Positions 38,930 through 48,130 of a DNA stretch of 64,000 nt are shown piece after piece. The notes beneath the pieces were generated by a model. That model was given only the letters and a program-made list of their open reading frames with translations. It ran no database searches and had not been told where the DNA came from. Made by a program: the position numbers and the translations under genes. Source of the stretch: Scytonema hofmannii PCC 7110 (GTDB taxonomy: Bacteria > Cyanobacteriota > Cyanobacteriia > Cyanobacteriales > Nostocaceae); the NCBI RefSeq assembly GCF_000346485.2, contig NZ_KQ976354.1:5998824-6062823 (forward strand). Direction: 5' to 3'. Position 1 is the first letter of the stretch. The number at the start of each line of letters is the position of its first letter.

Positions 38930-39937
38930 ATGGCAGAAAATTCCTCTTCATCTCAACTTGCTTCTACAGTAACTGAGAGTGAACCTAATAACTCTCTCGC
39001 TACCAAACAATCTCTACCATCTGGTATCAGTACTGTAAATGGACAACTTAGCAGCAGTGACCTTGACTTTTTCACCATCTCAGGTCTTGATTCTGGGAGT
39101 TTATTTACCGTAGAGGTCAATTCGGACACATTTGATCCAGTTCTAGGGTTGCTTGATAATTCTGGTGATATCCTAGCGATAAGCGATGACAGCGCTGACA
39201 ATAGTGTCATACCTATACTAACCGGAATAGTACCAGCAAGTGGCAGTCTGAATTTGGCAGTGTCTGGCTTCATGGACAAGAACCTTACAGGTGACCATTT
39301 TCAATTTGGTTCCTATACACTGTCATTAAAGTCATTTACTTTACCCGAACCCTCTGTTAACCCAACAATCATCAACGGTAGCTTTGAAAGCAGTGATTTT
39401 ACTGCATGGACAACAATAGGCGCTACAAGTATTCAGAAGTCGGCGTTTGGTAGTGGTCTAATCGAGGGAACTTCCCAGGCTTTATTGTCAACGGCGGGTG
39501 CCACATTTTCTGACGCAATTATAGAAACATTTTTAGGGTTAGAAGCTGGAAGCCTGGATAATCTTGGTAATGGGGGCGTTATTCAAGGCTCAGCTATTCG
39601 ACAAACATTCACGGCGAATGCTGGAGACATTTTGACTTTCAATTGGAATTTCCTTACGAATGAGAAGGCACAAGTGTTCCCTTTTAACGATTTTTCCTTT
39701 GTCTCAATCAGTTCTCTATCAGAACTGGCTGACACGACGTTCTCATCATCCGTGACTTCCTTGACCACACAGTTTTTTGACGAGACTGGCTTTCAAACTT
39801 TTTCCTTTACGATACCGACCACCGGAACATATACTTTGGGACTCGGAGTTGCAGATGTGGGGGACAACACTATTGATTCTGGATTATTGGTTGACAATGT
39901 TACACTCACCTCCGTCCCCGGATCCACTTGGTATTGA
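38930..39937 (+). CDS. PPC-domain extracellular-type protein, probably truncated before a PEP-CTERM anchor
   Basis: 335 residues. Residues about 14-135 resemble a bacterial pre-peptidase C-terminal domain (TESEPNNSLATKQSLPSG, then DLDFFTISGL, then GSYTLSLKSF). Residues about 145-330 form a second beta-rich domain (IINGSFESSDFTAWTTIG, then SGLLVDNVTLTSVP) of the type that normally ends in a PEP-CTERM sorting tail. Here, just after SVPGS, a TIR element begins at 39929 and supplies the last residues and the stop. No signal peptide is seen at the N-terminus, unusual for this class. Probably a surface or secreted protein that has lost its anchor. Confidence 0.65.
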   Translation: MAENSSSSQLASTVTESEPNNSLATKQSLPSGISTVNGQLSSSDLDFFTISGLDSGSLFTVEVNSDTFDPVLGLLDNSGDILAISDDSADNSVIPILTGIVPASGSLNLAVSGFMDKNLTGDHFQFGSYTLSLKSFTLPEPSVNPTIINGSFESSDFTAWTTIGATSIQKSAFGSGLIEGTSQALLSTAGATFSDAIIETFLGLEAGSLDNLGNGGVIQGSAIRQTFTANAGDILTFNWNFLTNEKAQVFPFNDFSFVSISSLSELADTTFSSSVTSLTTQFFDETGFQTFSFTIPTTGTYTLGLGVADVGDNTIDSGLLVDNVTLTSVPGSTWY

Positions 39938-40346
39938 GCCGAGATCCGTGTAAAAACCTGCAATATGGTCGGAAAACCCTTGCTGCATTTAGGTTTTAGC
40001 GTTTTTGATGTCAAATCAGAATTGTGCATGAATGCACTGGCACTTTTCACCCCATAATCGCTTCTCTCCTATCAAACAGAATTATAAATACTGTGTGGTA
40101 GGAATCTCATTGTTTGGGCTATATCCTTTGCCTGTAAAAGTTTCAGGCAATTCACGGCAAAAGATACTCATCGTCCAAGCTGTAAAACTTGTAAATAAAA
40201 TTAATAAATACTCCAATTGTTGTAGCGATACATACCCAAAATTTGCGCTCTTCTGCAAATTTTACTTAAAAATTGCTGAAATCTATATATATTAAAAGTT
40301 TCCAGACCATCTTGCAGGTTTTTACTCGTATCTCGGCTCCATACCA
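39929..40346. mobile_element. 418-bp element with about 47-bp terminal inverted repeats
   Basis: The left end (39929-39975: TGGTATTGAGCCGAGATCCG then GTAAAAACCTGCAATATGG) is matched in inverted orientation at 40300-40346, with about 41 of 47 positions equal. No transposase is encoded; the 87-codon ORF inside has no recognisable homology. No clear target duplication is visible. The left end overlaps the final codons and stop of the PPC-domain gene. Confidence 0.75.
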
Positions 40347-40447
40347 TCAGAACCACACTATAAAAAACCGTTATGAAACCTTGTAATACATTTTAAGACA
40401 ACGTGACCGCTATGCGCTTATTTTCTGTCATAAATGGAAAATAAGCC

Positions 40448-41044
40448 ATGTCCAATATTAATCATCTAAATTTTCAAGCACTGGAAATGCTGGAGAAAAA
40501 TCCCAATCATTTCCTCAGAGGAGCAAGCCAACATTTTAGCTACAAAACAGAAGACAACATAACAGGAGAAAGATTCCACCTTCTCATACAGCAGATGGGA
40601 TTGGGACTCAACGTAGACCCACTCCTGAAATGCTATCCTCAAATGAAAGAATGGGTTGAAAAACTGAAGCCTATAATTGGCATTCCTGCCTCTTCAAAGC
40701 GATGGGAAGCCGTCCTCCAAAAACTAATAGGAGAAAACCTTTTATTAGCACAATACAATCTCATCATTGAGACAGGAGAACAAGCGATTGGCATAGACTG
40801 GTCTATCAGTCGAAATCGAAAACACGAGCACTTAGAACAATGTTGGCACACACAGCTGAACTTAAACTTTGTAAGCCGGAAAAGAACTTATACAATAATA
40901 TTGGCTCAGAAAACCATAGGAGATGTTTTAGAAAATGATATACATAGTGTGGCATCTAAAGGAATTGTGACGACAGAAGAAATAGAAAGAATGCTCAAAG
41001 ATGCATCAAAATTAATAAATACTATATTAATAATATTTTCTTAA
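40448..41044 (+). CDS. Hypothetical protein, 198 residues
   Basis: A mostly helical soluble protein with no motif I recognise. The central part (QYNLIIETGEQAIGIDWSI) could be a beta hairpin and the C-terminus a long helix (TTEEIERMLKDASKLINTIL). Coding potential is supported by length in an AT-rich region and by a sensible amino-acid composition. It follows the TIR element by about 100 bp. No operon partner is evident and function is unknown. Confidence 0.5.
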   Translation: MSNINHLNFQALEMLEKNPNHFLRGASQHFSYKTEDNITGERFHLLIQQMGLGLNVDPLLKCYPQMKEWVEKLKPIIGIPASSKRWEAVLQKLIGENLLLAQYNLIIETGEQAIGIDWSISRNRKHEHLEQCWHTQLNLNFVSRKRTYTIILAQKTIGDVLENDIHSVASKGIVTTEEIERMLKDASKLINTILIIFS

Positions 41045-41283
41045 GATTTGGGGAACTTCTGTGCGTTCACATTCTTTATTTAGTATTTGAGCGCAGACCA
41101 AGGGGAACAAGCCAAAATACTTACCAAATTTGGAGTTTCATTGGTGATAAAGTTACAGCTAACTTCGTATTGTGTAAATTCTTCATTGCCTTCGTCACCT
41201 GTTGATGAAAAAAGTGTAAGAATTATGGAAATAGCAAATGCAAGCGTGTATTCACTGTATAGTATATACAAATACTGGTAATC

Positions 41284-41781
41284 ATGGAAACACTTACATC
41301 TGCCGCAATTGCTACCCTTCTTCTGACAAAGATGATTGAAAAAGTTGGAGAAAAGGTAGGCGAGAAGTTACCAGACTTGGGAAGTAAGGCTTTGGAACAG
41401 ATGGGAAAGCTGAAGCAAGTATTGTGGCGTAAAGCTCCAGAAACAGCTAGCGCCATTGAGCGAGTTACTTACCAGCCAGAATTAGTAGAACAGCAATCAG
41501 AAGATTATGGTCTGGAAGTGCTGACGGAGAAAATGGAGGTAGCGGCAAAAGCAGATCCAGAAGTTGCTGAGATCGTAGAGGCACTGGCAACGGAAGTCAG
41601 ACCTCAACTGCCAGAAAACGTAGTTCGTCAGGTCATGGCTAGTGGAATTAAAGCCAAAGGCAAGATCAAGGCGGGGGATATGAACCAAGAAGCTAAGCCA
41701 GCCACTAAAGTAGAGCAGGTGATGGGAAGTGATATAGAGACAGAAGGAGATATAGAATTTGGGAATTTGACACAGAAGTAA
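41284..41781 (+). CDS. Cyanobacterial hypothetical protein with amphipathic N-terminus
   Basis: 165 residues. The first 40 form an amphipathic helix (AAIATLLLTKMIEKVGEKVGEKL) that may contact membranes. The middle is acidic and helical, and the C-terminal tail (GSDIETEGDIEFGNLTQ) resembles short glycine-rich tails seen in cyanobacterial proteins of unknown role that lie near CHAT or TPR genes. It lies 231 bp upstream of the parA-like gene on the same strand. Function unknown. Confidence 0.55.
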   Translation: METLTSAAIATLLLTKMIEKVGEKVGEKLPDLGSKALEQMGKLKQVLWRKAPETASAIERVTYQPELVEQQSEDYGLEVLTEKMEVAAKADPEVAEIVEALATEVRPQLPENVVRQVMASGIKAKGKIKAGDMNQEAKPATKVEQVMGSDIETEGDIEFGNLTQK

Positions 41782-42012
41782 AGTTGAAGGTTGGAGCGAT
41801 CGCTCAATAACATACCTGAGGCTGCTATAATGCTGACTACTTTATTTGAAAAATGCGTCGCGGAGCCATATTGAAAAAATATTAAAATTCTATAGTAAAA
41901 ATAATGAAATGTTTACGCTACTGTAAAATCGCGAAGAACGCCCTATTGATAGAACAGGGAAGAGACGACGCGGATACAAATTAGGCTGATGTGCTATTAG
42001 AGGAAACAGCAA

Positions 42013-42951
42013 ATGGGACATGTCATTGCTACTGCAAATATGAAGGGCGGCGTTGGCAAAACCACCCTTACAGTCAATATGGCGACTTGTTTAACCAAAA
42101 ACCATGGTAAACGAGTGCTTGTTCTGGATTTGGATAGTCAAATCAGTGCCACACTCAGTATGATGTCGCCTCTGGACTTTGCCAAGCTCCGAAAGCAAAA
42201 ACGGACACTGAGGTATTTACTCGACCAAATTATCAGTCCATCACAAAGAGCAAAATTGACAATTCAAGATATTATTCAGCCTCAGGTTTGTAATCTCCCA
42301 GGATTGGACTTATTGCCAGGAGATATCGACTTGTATGATGAATTTGTCGTCTCCGAAATGCTGCATCAGCAAGCAGTTAACTTGGGTGAAAACGACTTTG
42401 AAAATATTTGGAATCGTTTTGAAAGAGTCCTACTAGGGAAAGTTTTAGAACCGATTCTTCAAGAATATGATTTTATTCTCTTAGATTGTGCTCCTGGATA
42501 TAATCTTTTGACTCGCAGTGCTTTAGCTACCAGTCACTTCTACATACTTCCCGCTAAACCGGAACCCTTATCTATTGTCGGTATTCAATTGCTGGAACGG
42601 CGCATTGCCCAGTTAAAAGAAAGTCACGAACAGGAAGTAAATATAGGTATACAAATGCTGGGAATTGTCTTTACAATGTCTAACGCTAACTTTCTCAGTG
42701 GTAGGTACTACAAACAAGTTATACAACGCGTCCATCAAGATTTTGGCGATGCAAAAGTTTGTCAAACACAAATACCAACTGACGTGAATGTTGCTAAGGC
42801 TGTTGATACTTTTATGCCAGCTGTCTTACACACTCCTCAATCAGCAGGTTCAAAAGCGTTTATTCAACTCACACAAGAGTTGTTGCAAAAGTTGGAAAAA
42901 GCTCAGGTGGAAAACCAGCAAAAGGGTAACTTGCAATTTGCCACAACTTAA
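42013..42951 (+). CDS. ParA-family partition ATPase
   Basis: A 312-residue ParA/MinD-type P-loop ATPase. The deviant Walker A KGGVGKTT is at residues 11-18, Walker A' DLDSQISATL near 39, and Walker B FILLDCAPGYN near 155. Such proteins segregate plasmids or chromosomes or position large complexes, with a ParB-like partner. No parB gene adjoins it, so it may use a distant partner or be an orphan on an integrated plasmid region. A small antitoxin/toxin pair follows after a palindromic repeat. Confidence 0.85.
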   Translation: MGHVIATANMKGGVGKTTLTVNMATCLTKNHGKRVLVLDLDSQISATLSMMSPLDFAKLRKQKRTLRYLLDQIISPSQRAKLTIQDIIQPQVCNLPGLDLLPGDIDLYDEFVVSEMLHQQAVNLGENDFENIWNRFERVLLGKVLEPILQEYDFILLDCAPGYNLLTRSALATSHFYILPAKPEPLSIVGIQLLERRIAQLKESHEQEVNIGIQMLGIVFTMSNANFLSGRYYKQVIQRVHQDFGDAKVCQTQIPTDVNVAKAVDTFMPAVLHTPQSAGSKAFIQLTQELLQKLEKAQVENQQKGNLQFATT

Positions 42952-42965
42952 GCCCTCATCCCCGA

Positions 42966-42988
42966 CCCTTCTCCCATTGGGAGAAGGG
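42966..42988. repeat. Palindromic interspersed repeat
   Basis: CCCTTCTCCCA (42966-42976) faces TGGGAGAAGGG (42978-42988), an 11-bp perfect stem between parA and the antitoxin gene. A similar CCCTCTCCCC...GGGAGAGGG palindrome occurs at 43623-43643. These are common cyanobacterial spacer palindromes and may act as mRNA hairpins. Confidence 0.7.
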
Positions 42989-43069
42989 AGAGTAGTTTGT
43001 AAGGGTAAGCAAGCCAAGAGCGATCCTATAGTTATTAAATGCCAAAACAACAAAATCAATTGGAGAAGA

Positions 43070-43318
43070 ATGCCAGCAATTGTTAAATTACAACTCTCTT
43101 TGGAAGCTTTAGCAGAAGTCATATCTTCCCTGAGTTTAGAAGAAAAACATCAACTTCAAGAGATAATTGAGCAACAAATTTTTGAAGCTGAAGAAGCCCT
43201 GTACGAAGATGATGCAGAAACACAGGCAGAAATTCAAGCAGTTCGCACTGAGTATGCGCTTGGTGAGTACATGACTGTGGATGAATATCTTGCTAACCGC
43301 TCAAATCAAGTATCATGA
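43070..43318 (+). CDS. Antitoxin of a RelE-type toxin-antitoxin pair
   Basis: 82 residues from the ATG at 43070 (GGAGAAG just upstream). A longer in-frame reading begins inside parA and is not credible. The protein is acidic and helical (LSLEEKHQLQEIIEQQIFEAEE, then MTVDEYLANRS), like cyanobacterial antitoxins encoded before RelE toxins. Its stop codon overlaps the toxin start by four bases. It should bind and neutralise the toxin and repress its own promoter. Confidence 0.75.
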   Translation: MPAIVKLQLSLEALAEVISSLSLEEKHQLQEIIEQQIFEAEEALYEDDAETQAEIQAVRTEYALGEYMTVDEYLANRSNQVS

Positions 43319-43575
43319 AATGTACTATCCTTATTTCAAAGGCGGTACAAAAACAAATTGACGACTTACCAAATGATATTCAAGAGCGTGTTCTTGAGAA
43401 GATTCAACATCTTGCAGATGAACCACGTCCCGATGGAGTTGTTAAATTAAAAGGTTCTGTTCAGGAGTATCGTATCCGGGTGGGTGACTATAGAGTTCGC
43501 TATGAAATCAATGATGACAATCAAACAGTACAAATTTTGCAGTGTAAGCATCGGAAAGATGTTTATAAAAAATAA
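43315..43575 (+). CDS. RelE/ParE-superfamily toxin
   Basis: An 86-residue toxin of the RelE type. It opens with two helices (KAVQKQIDDLPNDIQERVLEKIQHL), then KLKGSVQEYRIRVGDYRVRYEI, then a C-terminal strand ending CKHRKDVYKK. This is the canonical pattern, with R/K residues placed for ribosome-dependent mRNA cleavage. The ATG overlaps the antitoxin stop (ATGA at 43315-43318). As a two-gene unit next to a parA gene it may stabilise a plasmid-like segment. Confidence 0.85.
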   Translation: MKCTILISKAVQKQIDDLPNDIQERVLEKIQHLADEPRPDGVVKLKGSVQEYRIRVGDYRVRYEINDDNQTVQILQCKHRKDVYKK

Positions 43576-43622
43576 AAGATGTTTCAGTAATCAACGATTT
43601 TAAGTTAGATAGAAGATTTTTT

Positions 43623-43643
43623 CCCTCTCCCCTTGGGAGAGGG
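43623..43643 (-). terminator. Palindrome between convergent relE and ileS
   Basis: CCCTCTCCCC faces GGGAGAGGG with a two- to three-base loop in the gap between the convergent toxin and ileS genes. It is GC-rich without a strong U-run and may serve as a bidirectional transcript end. Confidence 0.4.
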
Positions 43644-43663
43644 TTAGGGTGAGGGCAAACTTC

Positions 43664-46564
43664 TTAAAATTCTCCTGCTAAAGCTGAAACGCAACGTTCG
43701 CAAATGAGAGGATGTTCAGTAAATTCTCCCACACGAGTGGAGTAGTTCCAACATCGATCGCATTTATGTCCATCTGCATCAGCTACACCTAAAACCCATG
43801 CATCTGACTGTAAGTTATACTTCAAGCTCTGAGCCTTTTCTGGAGAATCAAGTAAATCTACCTGAGAAGTGAGAAACAGGTAACGTAACTCATCTATTCC
43901 ATTCTGACTATCATTGAGTGTTTTCACAGAAGAACGCAACTGCTTATCTACTATATGTAGCAGTACCTTGGCTTCCAAGGAAGAACCAATAATTTTGGCT
44001 ACCCTAGCTTCTTCCAACACCTTATTAACATCATTGCGGAGTTGTCGCAATTGTTGCCAGGATACTGCTAATTCCGGATTTTTCCATCCTTCCTCTAATT
44101 GCACCCAACCCGCCTCAAACACCGATTTGTAAGGTGTTTTATAGGGGAGGTACTGCCAGATATCCTCTGCCATATGACACAGCACGGGAGCGATCGCACG
44201 TGATAAATTTTCCAAAGCAATCCTCAGTACTGTCTGACAGCTGCGACGACGGAATGCATTGGGCGCACTGATATACAGCCTGTCTTTTGCGACATCCAAA
44301 TAAAAGTTGGACAAATCCACCACGCAGAAATTCTGCACGGTTTGGAAAAAGCGGAAAAACTGGAAACTGTCAAACGCTTCCGTCACTTCCTGAAAGACTT
44401 CTGTAATGCGGTGTAGCATATAGCGGTCAAGAGAAGGCAATTCTGCCAACGGTACCGCATCTTTTTCTGGGTCAAAATCGTGCAAATTGCCCAGTAAGAA
44501 CCGCGCAGTATTGCGAATCTTGTTGCGTATGTCTGCTAGTTGCTTGATGATATTATTACCCAAGCGCACATCGGCAGAGTAATCTACAGAAGAAACCCAC
44601 AACCGCACAACATCAACACCGTAACCCGGTTCTTTTTTCTGGTCTTTACCTCCCAAGATGACAGTCGTTGGATCTACCACATTTCCCAGCGATTTACTCA
44701 TTTTGCGACCTTGTTCATCCAAGACAAAACCGTGAGTCAATACAGTTTTATAAGGAGCACAATTATTGACCGCTACACTTGTGAGCAAACTCGATTGAAA
44801 CCAACCGCGATGTTGGTCTGAACCTTCCAGATACATATCAACAGGATATCCCAGTTGCGATCGCTGTTCCGCCACAGCCGCCCAAGAGGAACCAGAGTCA
44901 AACCATACATCCATGGTGTCAGTTCCTGTACGATAAGACCGACCGTTGTTACGATATTTTTCTGGTAACAACTCCTCTACTGAAAGTTCCCACCAAGCAT
45001 CAGACCCTTTTTCGGCAAATATTGCTTGGACGTGAGAGATGGTTTCTTCATTCAGCAAAGGTTCTCCCGTTTCTTCATCGTAGAATACGGGGATCGGTAC
45101 ACCCCAACTGCGCTGACGGGAGATACACCAATCAGAACGTTCCGCTACCATTGGGGTGATGCGATTTTCTCCTTGGGCTGGAATCCATTTTACAGATGCG
45201 ATCGCTTTCAGTGCTTCATCCCTAAATCCTTCCACCGAAGCAAACCACTGTTCTGTAGCCCGGAAAATGGTCGGTTTTTTAGTCCGCCAATCGTAGGGAT
45301 ACTTGTGAACGTAAGCTTCCTCCTTCAGTAAAGAACCAGCCGCAGTCAGCGCATCAATAATCGCTTGATTGCCATCACCAAGAACATTTAACCCAGCAAA
45401 CTCACCCGCTTCCTTAGTGAAATTTCCGTTATCATCCACTGGTGCGAGGATAGGCAAACCATACCGTTGACCTACCATGTAATCTTCTTGACCGTGACCG
45501 GGTGCGGTATGTACCAATCCAGTACCGGAGTCAGTGGTGACATAATCTCCACCTATGACTATTGGACTTTCGCGGTCAAAGAGAGGATGACGGTAGGTAG
45601 AATGTTCTAAATCTTTTCCTTTGACTGTTGCTTTTACAGTCAGTTGCGCCTCAAGGACTGTAGACAGACGTTCCACCAAATCCGCCGCCACAATAAGATA
45701 TTTAAAATTTGCTTCACCTAAAGGAGCAGCATCGCTTTGTTCCTTTGCGTCCCGTGACACTTCCACCACTGCGTAATTGAGTTCTGGATTGAGTGCAACA
45801 GCTAAGTTACCCGGAATTGTCCAAGGAGTAGTTGTCCAGATAGCGACAGCCAACTCAGGCAAAAATTCACCCAAAACTGGTTTCACTGCTTCTGACAAAC
45901 TTGTCATTTTGAAAGCAGCGTAGATACTGCGCGAAGTGTGACCTTCGGGATATTCCAACTCAGCTTCCGCCAAAGCCGTTTTAGAACTGGGACTCCAGTG
46001 TACTGGTTTTAATCCGCGATAGATGTAGCCCTTCAGCACCATCTGACCGAAAACACCAACTTGAGCCGCTTCATATTCTGGCTTTAGCGTGAGATAGGGA
46101 TGTTCCCAATCACCCCAAACACCGTATCTTTTGAAACTTTCCCGTTGTTCATCGACTGTAGACAGGGCAAAATCCTTTGCTTTGTGACGCAGTTGCAAAG
46201 ACGTCAAGTTTTGCCGTTCTGCTTGCTTCATATTCTGCAAGACTTTCAGTTCAATAGGCAAGCCGTGACAGTCCCAACCAGGTACGTAACGAGCTTTACG
46301 ACCCCGCAGCAGTTGGTAGCGGTTAATAATATCTTTAAGAATTTTATTTAAAGCGTGACCGATATGCAGGGAACCATTAGCATAAGGTGGCCCATCATGC
46401 AATATAAATAAGTCGCCTGGATTTTCTTCAGACAGGCGTTCATAAATCTTATTTTCTTCCCAAAACTTTTGGATTTCAGGTTCCCGCTTGATAGCGTTTG
46501 CCCGCATATCAAAGTTGGTTTTAGGTAAGTTTACAGTATCTTTGTAGCTTCCAGGTTCTGTCAC
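43664..46564 (-). CDS. ileS: Isoleucyl-tRNA synthetase
   Basis: A 966-residue class I aminoacyl-tRNA synthetase that charges tRNA-Ile and edits valine. The HIGH motif is in GPPYANGSLHIGHALNKI near residues 58-75, the KMSKS motif in DEQGRKMSKSLGN near 600, and the C-terminal zinc finger CDRCWNYS ... CERCVSAL is intact. Length and order of domains are standard for bacterial IleS. A housekeeping gene, on the minus strand, convergent with the toxin-antitoxin pair. Confidence 0.97.
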   Translation of the reverse strand: MTEPGSYKDTVNLPKTNFDMRANAIKREPEIQKFWEENKIYERLSEENPGDLFILHDGPPYANGSLHIGHALNKILKDIINRYQLLRGRKARYVPGWDCHGLPIELKVLQNMKQAERQNLTSLQLRHKAKDFALSTVDEQRESFKRYGVWGDWEHPYLTLKPEYEAAQVGVFGQMVLKGYIYRGLKPVHWSPSSKTALAEAELEYPEGHTSRSIYAAFKMTSLSEAVKPVLGEFLPELAVAIWTTTPWTIPGNLAVALNPELNYAVVEVSRDAKEQSDAAPLGEANFKYLIVAADLVERLSTVLEAQLTVKATVKGKDLEHSTYRHPLFDRESPIVIGGDYVTTDSGTGLVHTAPGHGQEDYMVGQRYGLPILAPVDDNGNFTKEAGEFAGLNVLGDGNQAIIDALTAAGSLLKEEAYVHKYPYDWRTKKPTIFRATEQWFASVEGFRDEALKAIASVKWIPAQGENRITPMVAERSDWCISRQRSWGVPIPVFYDEETGEPLLNEETISHVQAIFAEKGSDAWWELSVEELLPEKYRNNGRSYRTGTDTMDVWFDSGSSWAAVAEQRSQLGYPVDMYLEGSDQHRGWFQSSLLTSVAVNNCAPYKTVLTHGFVLDEQGRKMSKSLGNVVDPTTVILGGKDQKKEPGYGVDVVRLWVSSVDYSADVRLGNNIIKQLADIRNKIRNTARFLLGNLHDFDPEKDAVPLAELPSLDRYMLHRITEVFQEVTEAFDSFQFFRFFQTVQNFCVVDLSNFYLDVAKDRLYISAPNAFRRRSCQTVLRIALENLSRAIAPVLCHMAEDIWQYLPYKTPYKSVFEAGWVQLEEGWKNPELAVSWQQLRQLRNDVNKVLEEARVAKIIGSSLEAKVLLHIVDKQLRSSVKTLNDSQNGIDELRYLFLTSQVDLLDSPEKAQSLKYNLQSDAWVLGVADADGHKCDRCWNYSTRVGEFTEHPLICERCVSALAGEF

Positions 46565-46678
46565 AGTACTGAATTGAGTAAATAGAATGTTGTTCTCACT
46601 ATTATCAGCGAGATTTTCTCAGGTGTTCAACTTAATTTCTTATCGACCGGGCGAATAGAATTCGCGGCTATACAGGCT

Positions 46679-46697
46679 AAACCCACGTAGGTGGGTT
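46679..46697. repeat. Hairpin repeat between a small gene and ileS
   Basis: AAACCCAC (46679-46686) and GTGGGTTT (46690-46697) form an 8-bp stem with a 3-base loop. It is preceded by the 'GAATAGAATTCGCGGCTATAC' stretch, part of a widespread cyanobacterial interspersed repeat. It may end transcripts of the upstream minus-strand small gene. Confidence 0.5.
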
Positions 46698-46706
46698 TAA
46701 AAGCTC

Positions 46707-46901
46707 TTAGTCTACTTGATTCAATTTTTCTTGAATAATTTTTCCCACATCTTCTAAAGGCAAATTTGCCGGATAGCGAAGAGCACCACGATTACGAGTG
46801 ATTAATTCTCCTAAAGCTGCGCTAAAAGCTTTATCGTCATGTCTATGAGTTGAAAGGTATTCTTTTAACTCAGCAATGCTCATTTCTTTAAAGTTAGGCA
46901 T
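46707..46901 (-). CDS. Small conserved hypothetical protein (DUF6887-like)
   Basis: About 64 residues from the ATG at 46901 (MPNFKEMSIAELKEYLSTHR); a GGGAG site precedes it, while an ATG 15 bases upstream is less well placed. The pattern MPNFKxMSxxELxxYxxxHR...AFxxxxxxxxTR is shared by many small cyanobacterial proteins often found beside toxin-like or transposon genes. It ends with a short helix (VGKIIQEKLNQVD). Function unknown. Confidence 0.6.
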   Translation of the reverse strand: MPNFKEMSIAELKEYLSTHRHDDKAFSAALGELITRNRGALRYPANLPLEDVGKIIQEKLNQVD

Positions 46902-46916
46902 TAGATGAACTCCCAT

Positions 46917-47232
46917 TCTCCATTTTTGGAGATAACTATTGCCAGATTGGCATATACTTTAGCCTGAATAGATAGCAGTCCTATTTGTTAGGTAAAAATT
47001 ATTAACCGCTAAGACGCAAAGAGCACGAAGAAAGAGAGAAGAGAGCATTTTACAAATACTTCAAAAAAATGATTACTGCTTGTGGCAGGATAAATCGTTT
47101 ATTAAGATTTACTTGATTGGCTTCCGTACTGCTTGACAAACTCCTCAGTTTTCAGATACTATTATACAATTGAAATCTGTGCGCTCATATATATAAAGCT
47201 TTTTGTAAGAAACTTCTCCATCTAGCATTCCC
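46917..47232. other. Intergenic region
   Basis: 316 bp including the 'AACCGCTAAGACGCAAAGAG' interspersed repeat near 47003. No gene is seen. Confidence 0.5.
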
Positions 47233-47999
47233 TTACTTTGGTAAGAGGTTGTGATTTGGTCGGTTATGAGTAAAGCTGCTTCTTTGGAGTTTGAAAGCAA
47301 ATACCCCAACCGTCAACAGCACGATAGCTGCAATTATTAAAAACGGAGACAGGGTAATAGAGTGAAGCGGTGACTTGGATGCATTTTCTTTTTTTGGATC
47401 GCCCCCTCTCACTCTGTCCTCATCCTCTATCATTCGCTGTACTCGCTCGATAAATTCCCTTACTACTTGTGCATTAGGAGATTCCAAGCGTTGTAAAATC
47501 TCTAGAGATTGGTGTAAGTGTGAGAGTGCGGTGGTAAAATCTCCCTCCTCATCTGCTAATAATTGCCCCAGCATTGCTAAAGTCACGGCTTTGCCTTGTA
47601 CATCCCCAATGCCTTCACATAACTCCAAAGATTGCTGATAAAATCCGCTCGCCTGTTGTACTTCTCCTTGCTTAGCGTAGATACCAGCAAGGTTATGAAT
47701 AATAGCAGCTTTTTGTGTTTCGTCTTCTTGTGAACAATTGTCGAGAGCCTGTTGATAGTGATGCTTTGCTTGTTCAACTTCACCAAGTTCTCATCCAAGC
47801 ATTCATACAGCCGTCGTCCGGTGATGTCAAAATCCTCTGGCAAGTTAGTATAATAATCCTGCTCAGCCATTTTGATTAAATCGGCGATCGCTGCAGTTTC
47901 CAAATTTCTGGATTTATGCTGATTGTAATTGTCAAAAAAGTAACGTAACTCTACCCGCTCTTCGCCCTTCAGCCTTAGGTCGATATGCAGCGTCCGCAC
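47233..47999 (-). pseudogene. Decayed TPR-containing signalling protein
   Basis: The gene starts at a GTG (47999) with MRTLHIDLRLKGEERVELRYFFDNYNQH and FDITGRRLYECLD. This is the opening of cyanobacterial proteins that carry a CHAT protease domain or TPR repeats. After YECLDE the frame is lost; the similarity resumes in the next frame as TPR units (VEQAKHHYQQALDNC, then QASGFYQQSLELCEG, then FTTALSHLHQSLEIL). It ends with one C-terminal membrane helix (FLIIAAIVLLTVGVFAF). Most of the middle is missing, so this is an internal deletion with frameshift. Its usual partner gene lies upstream at 48131-48451. Confidence 0.7.
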
Positions 48000-48130
48000 T
48001 TAATCCCCCATAATTCTACTAGAATAACATCAATCATCAGACGCAAAATTATACATTCACCAAACAAGCCGAAATCTACACAAATAGAGAACATCAGCGT
48101 CCATCCGCGTTCATCTGCGGTTCAAAATCA

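Noticed and set aside
40032-40295. 87-codon ORF inside the 418-bp TIR element
   Set aside because: No resemblance to a transposase and no ribosome site; treated as non-coding interior of the element.
42788-43069. Long upstream extension of the antitoxin reading frame
   Set aside because: It overlaps the end of parA and the palindromic repeat; the ATG at 43070 fits antitoxin size.
46565-46706. T-box riboswitch upstream of ileS
   Set aside because: No T-box sequence or specifier stem; the hairpin is part of a common interspersed repeat.
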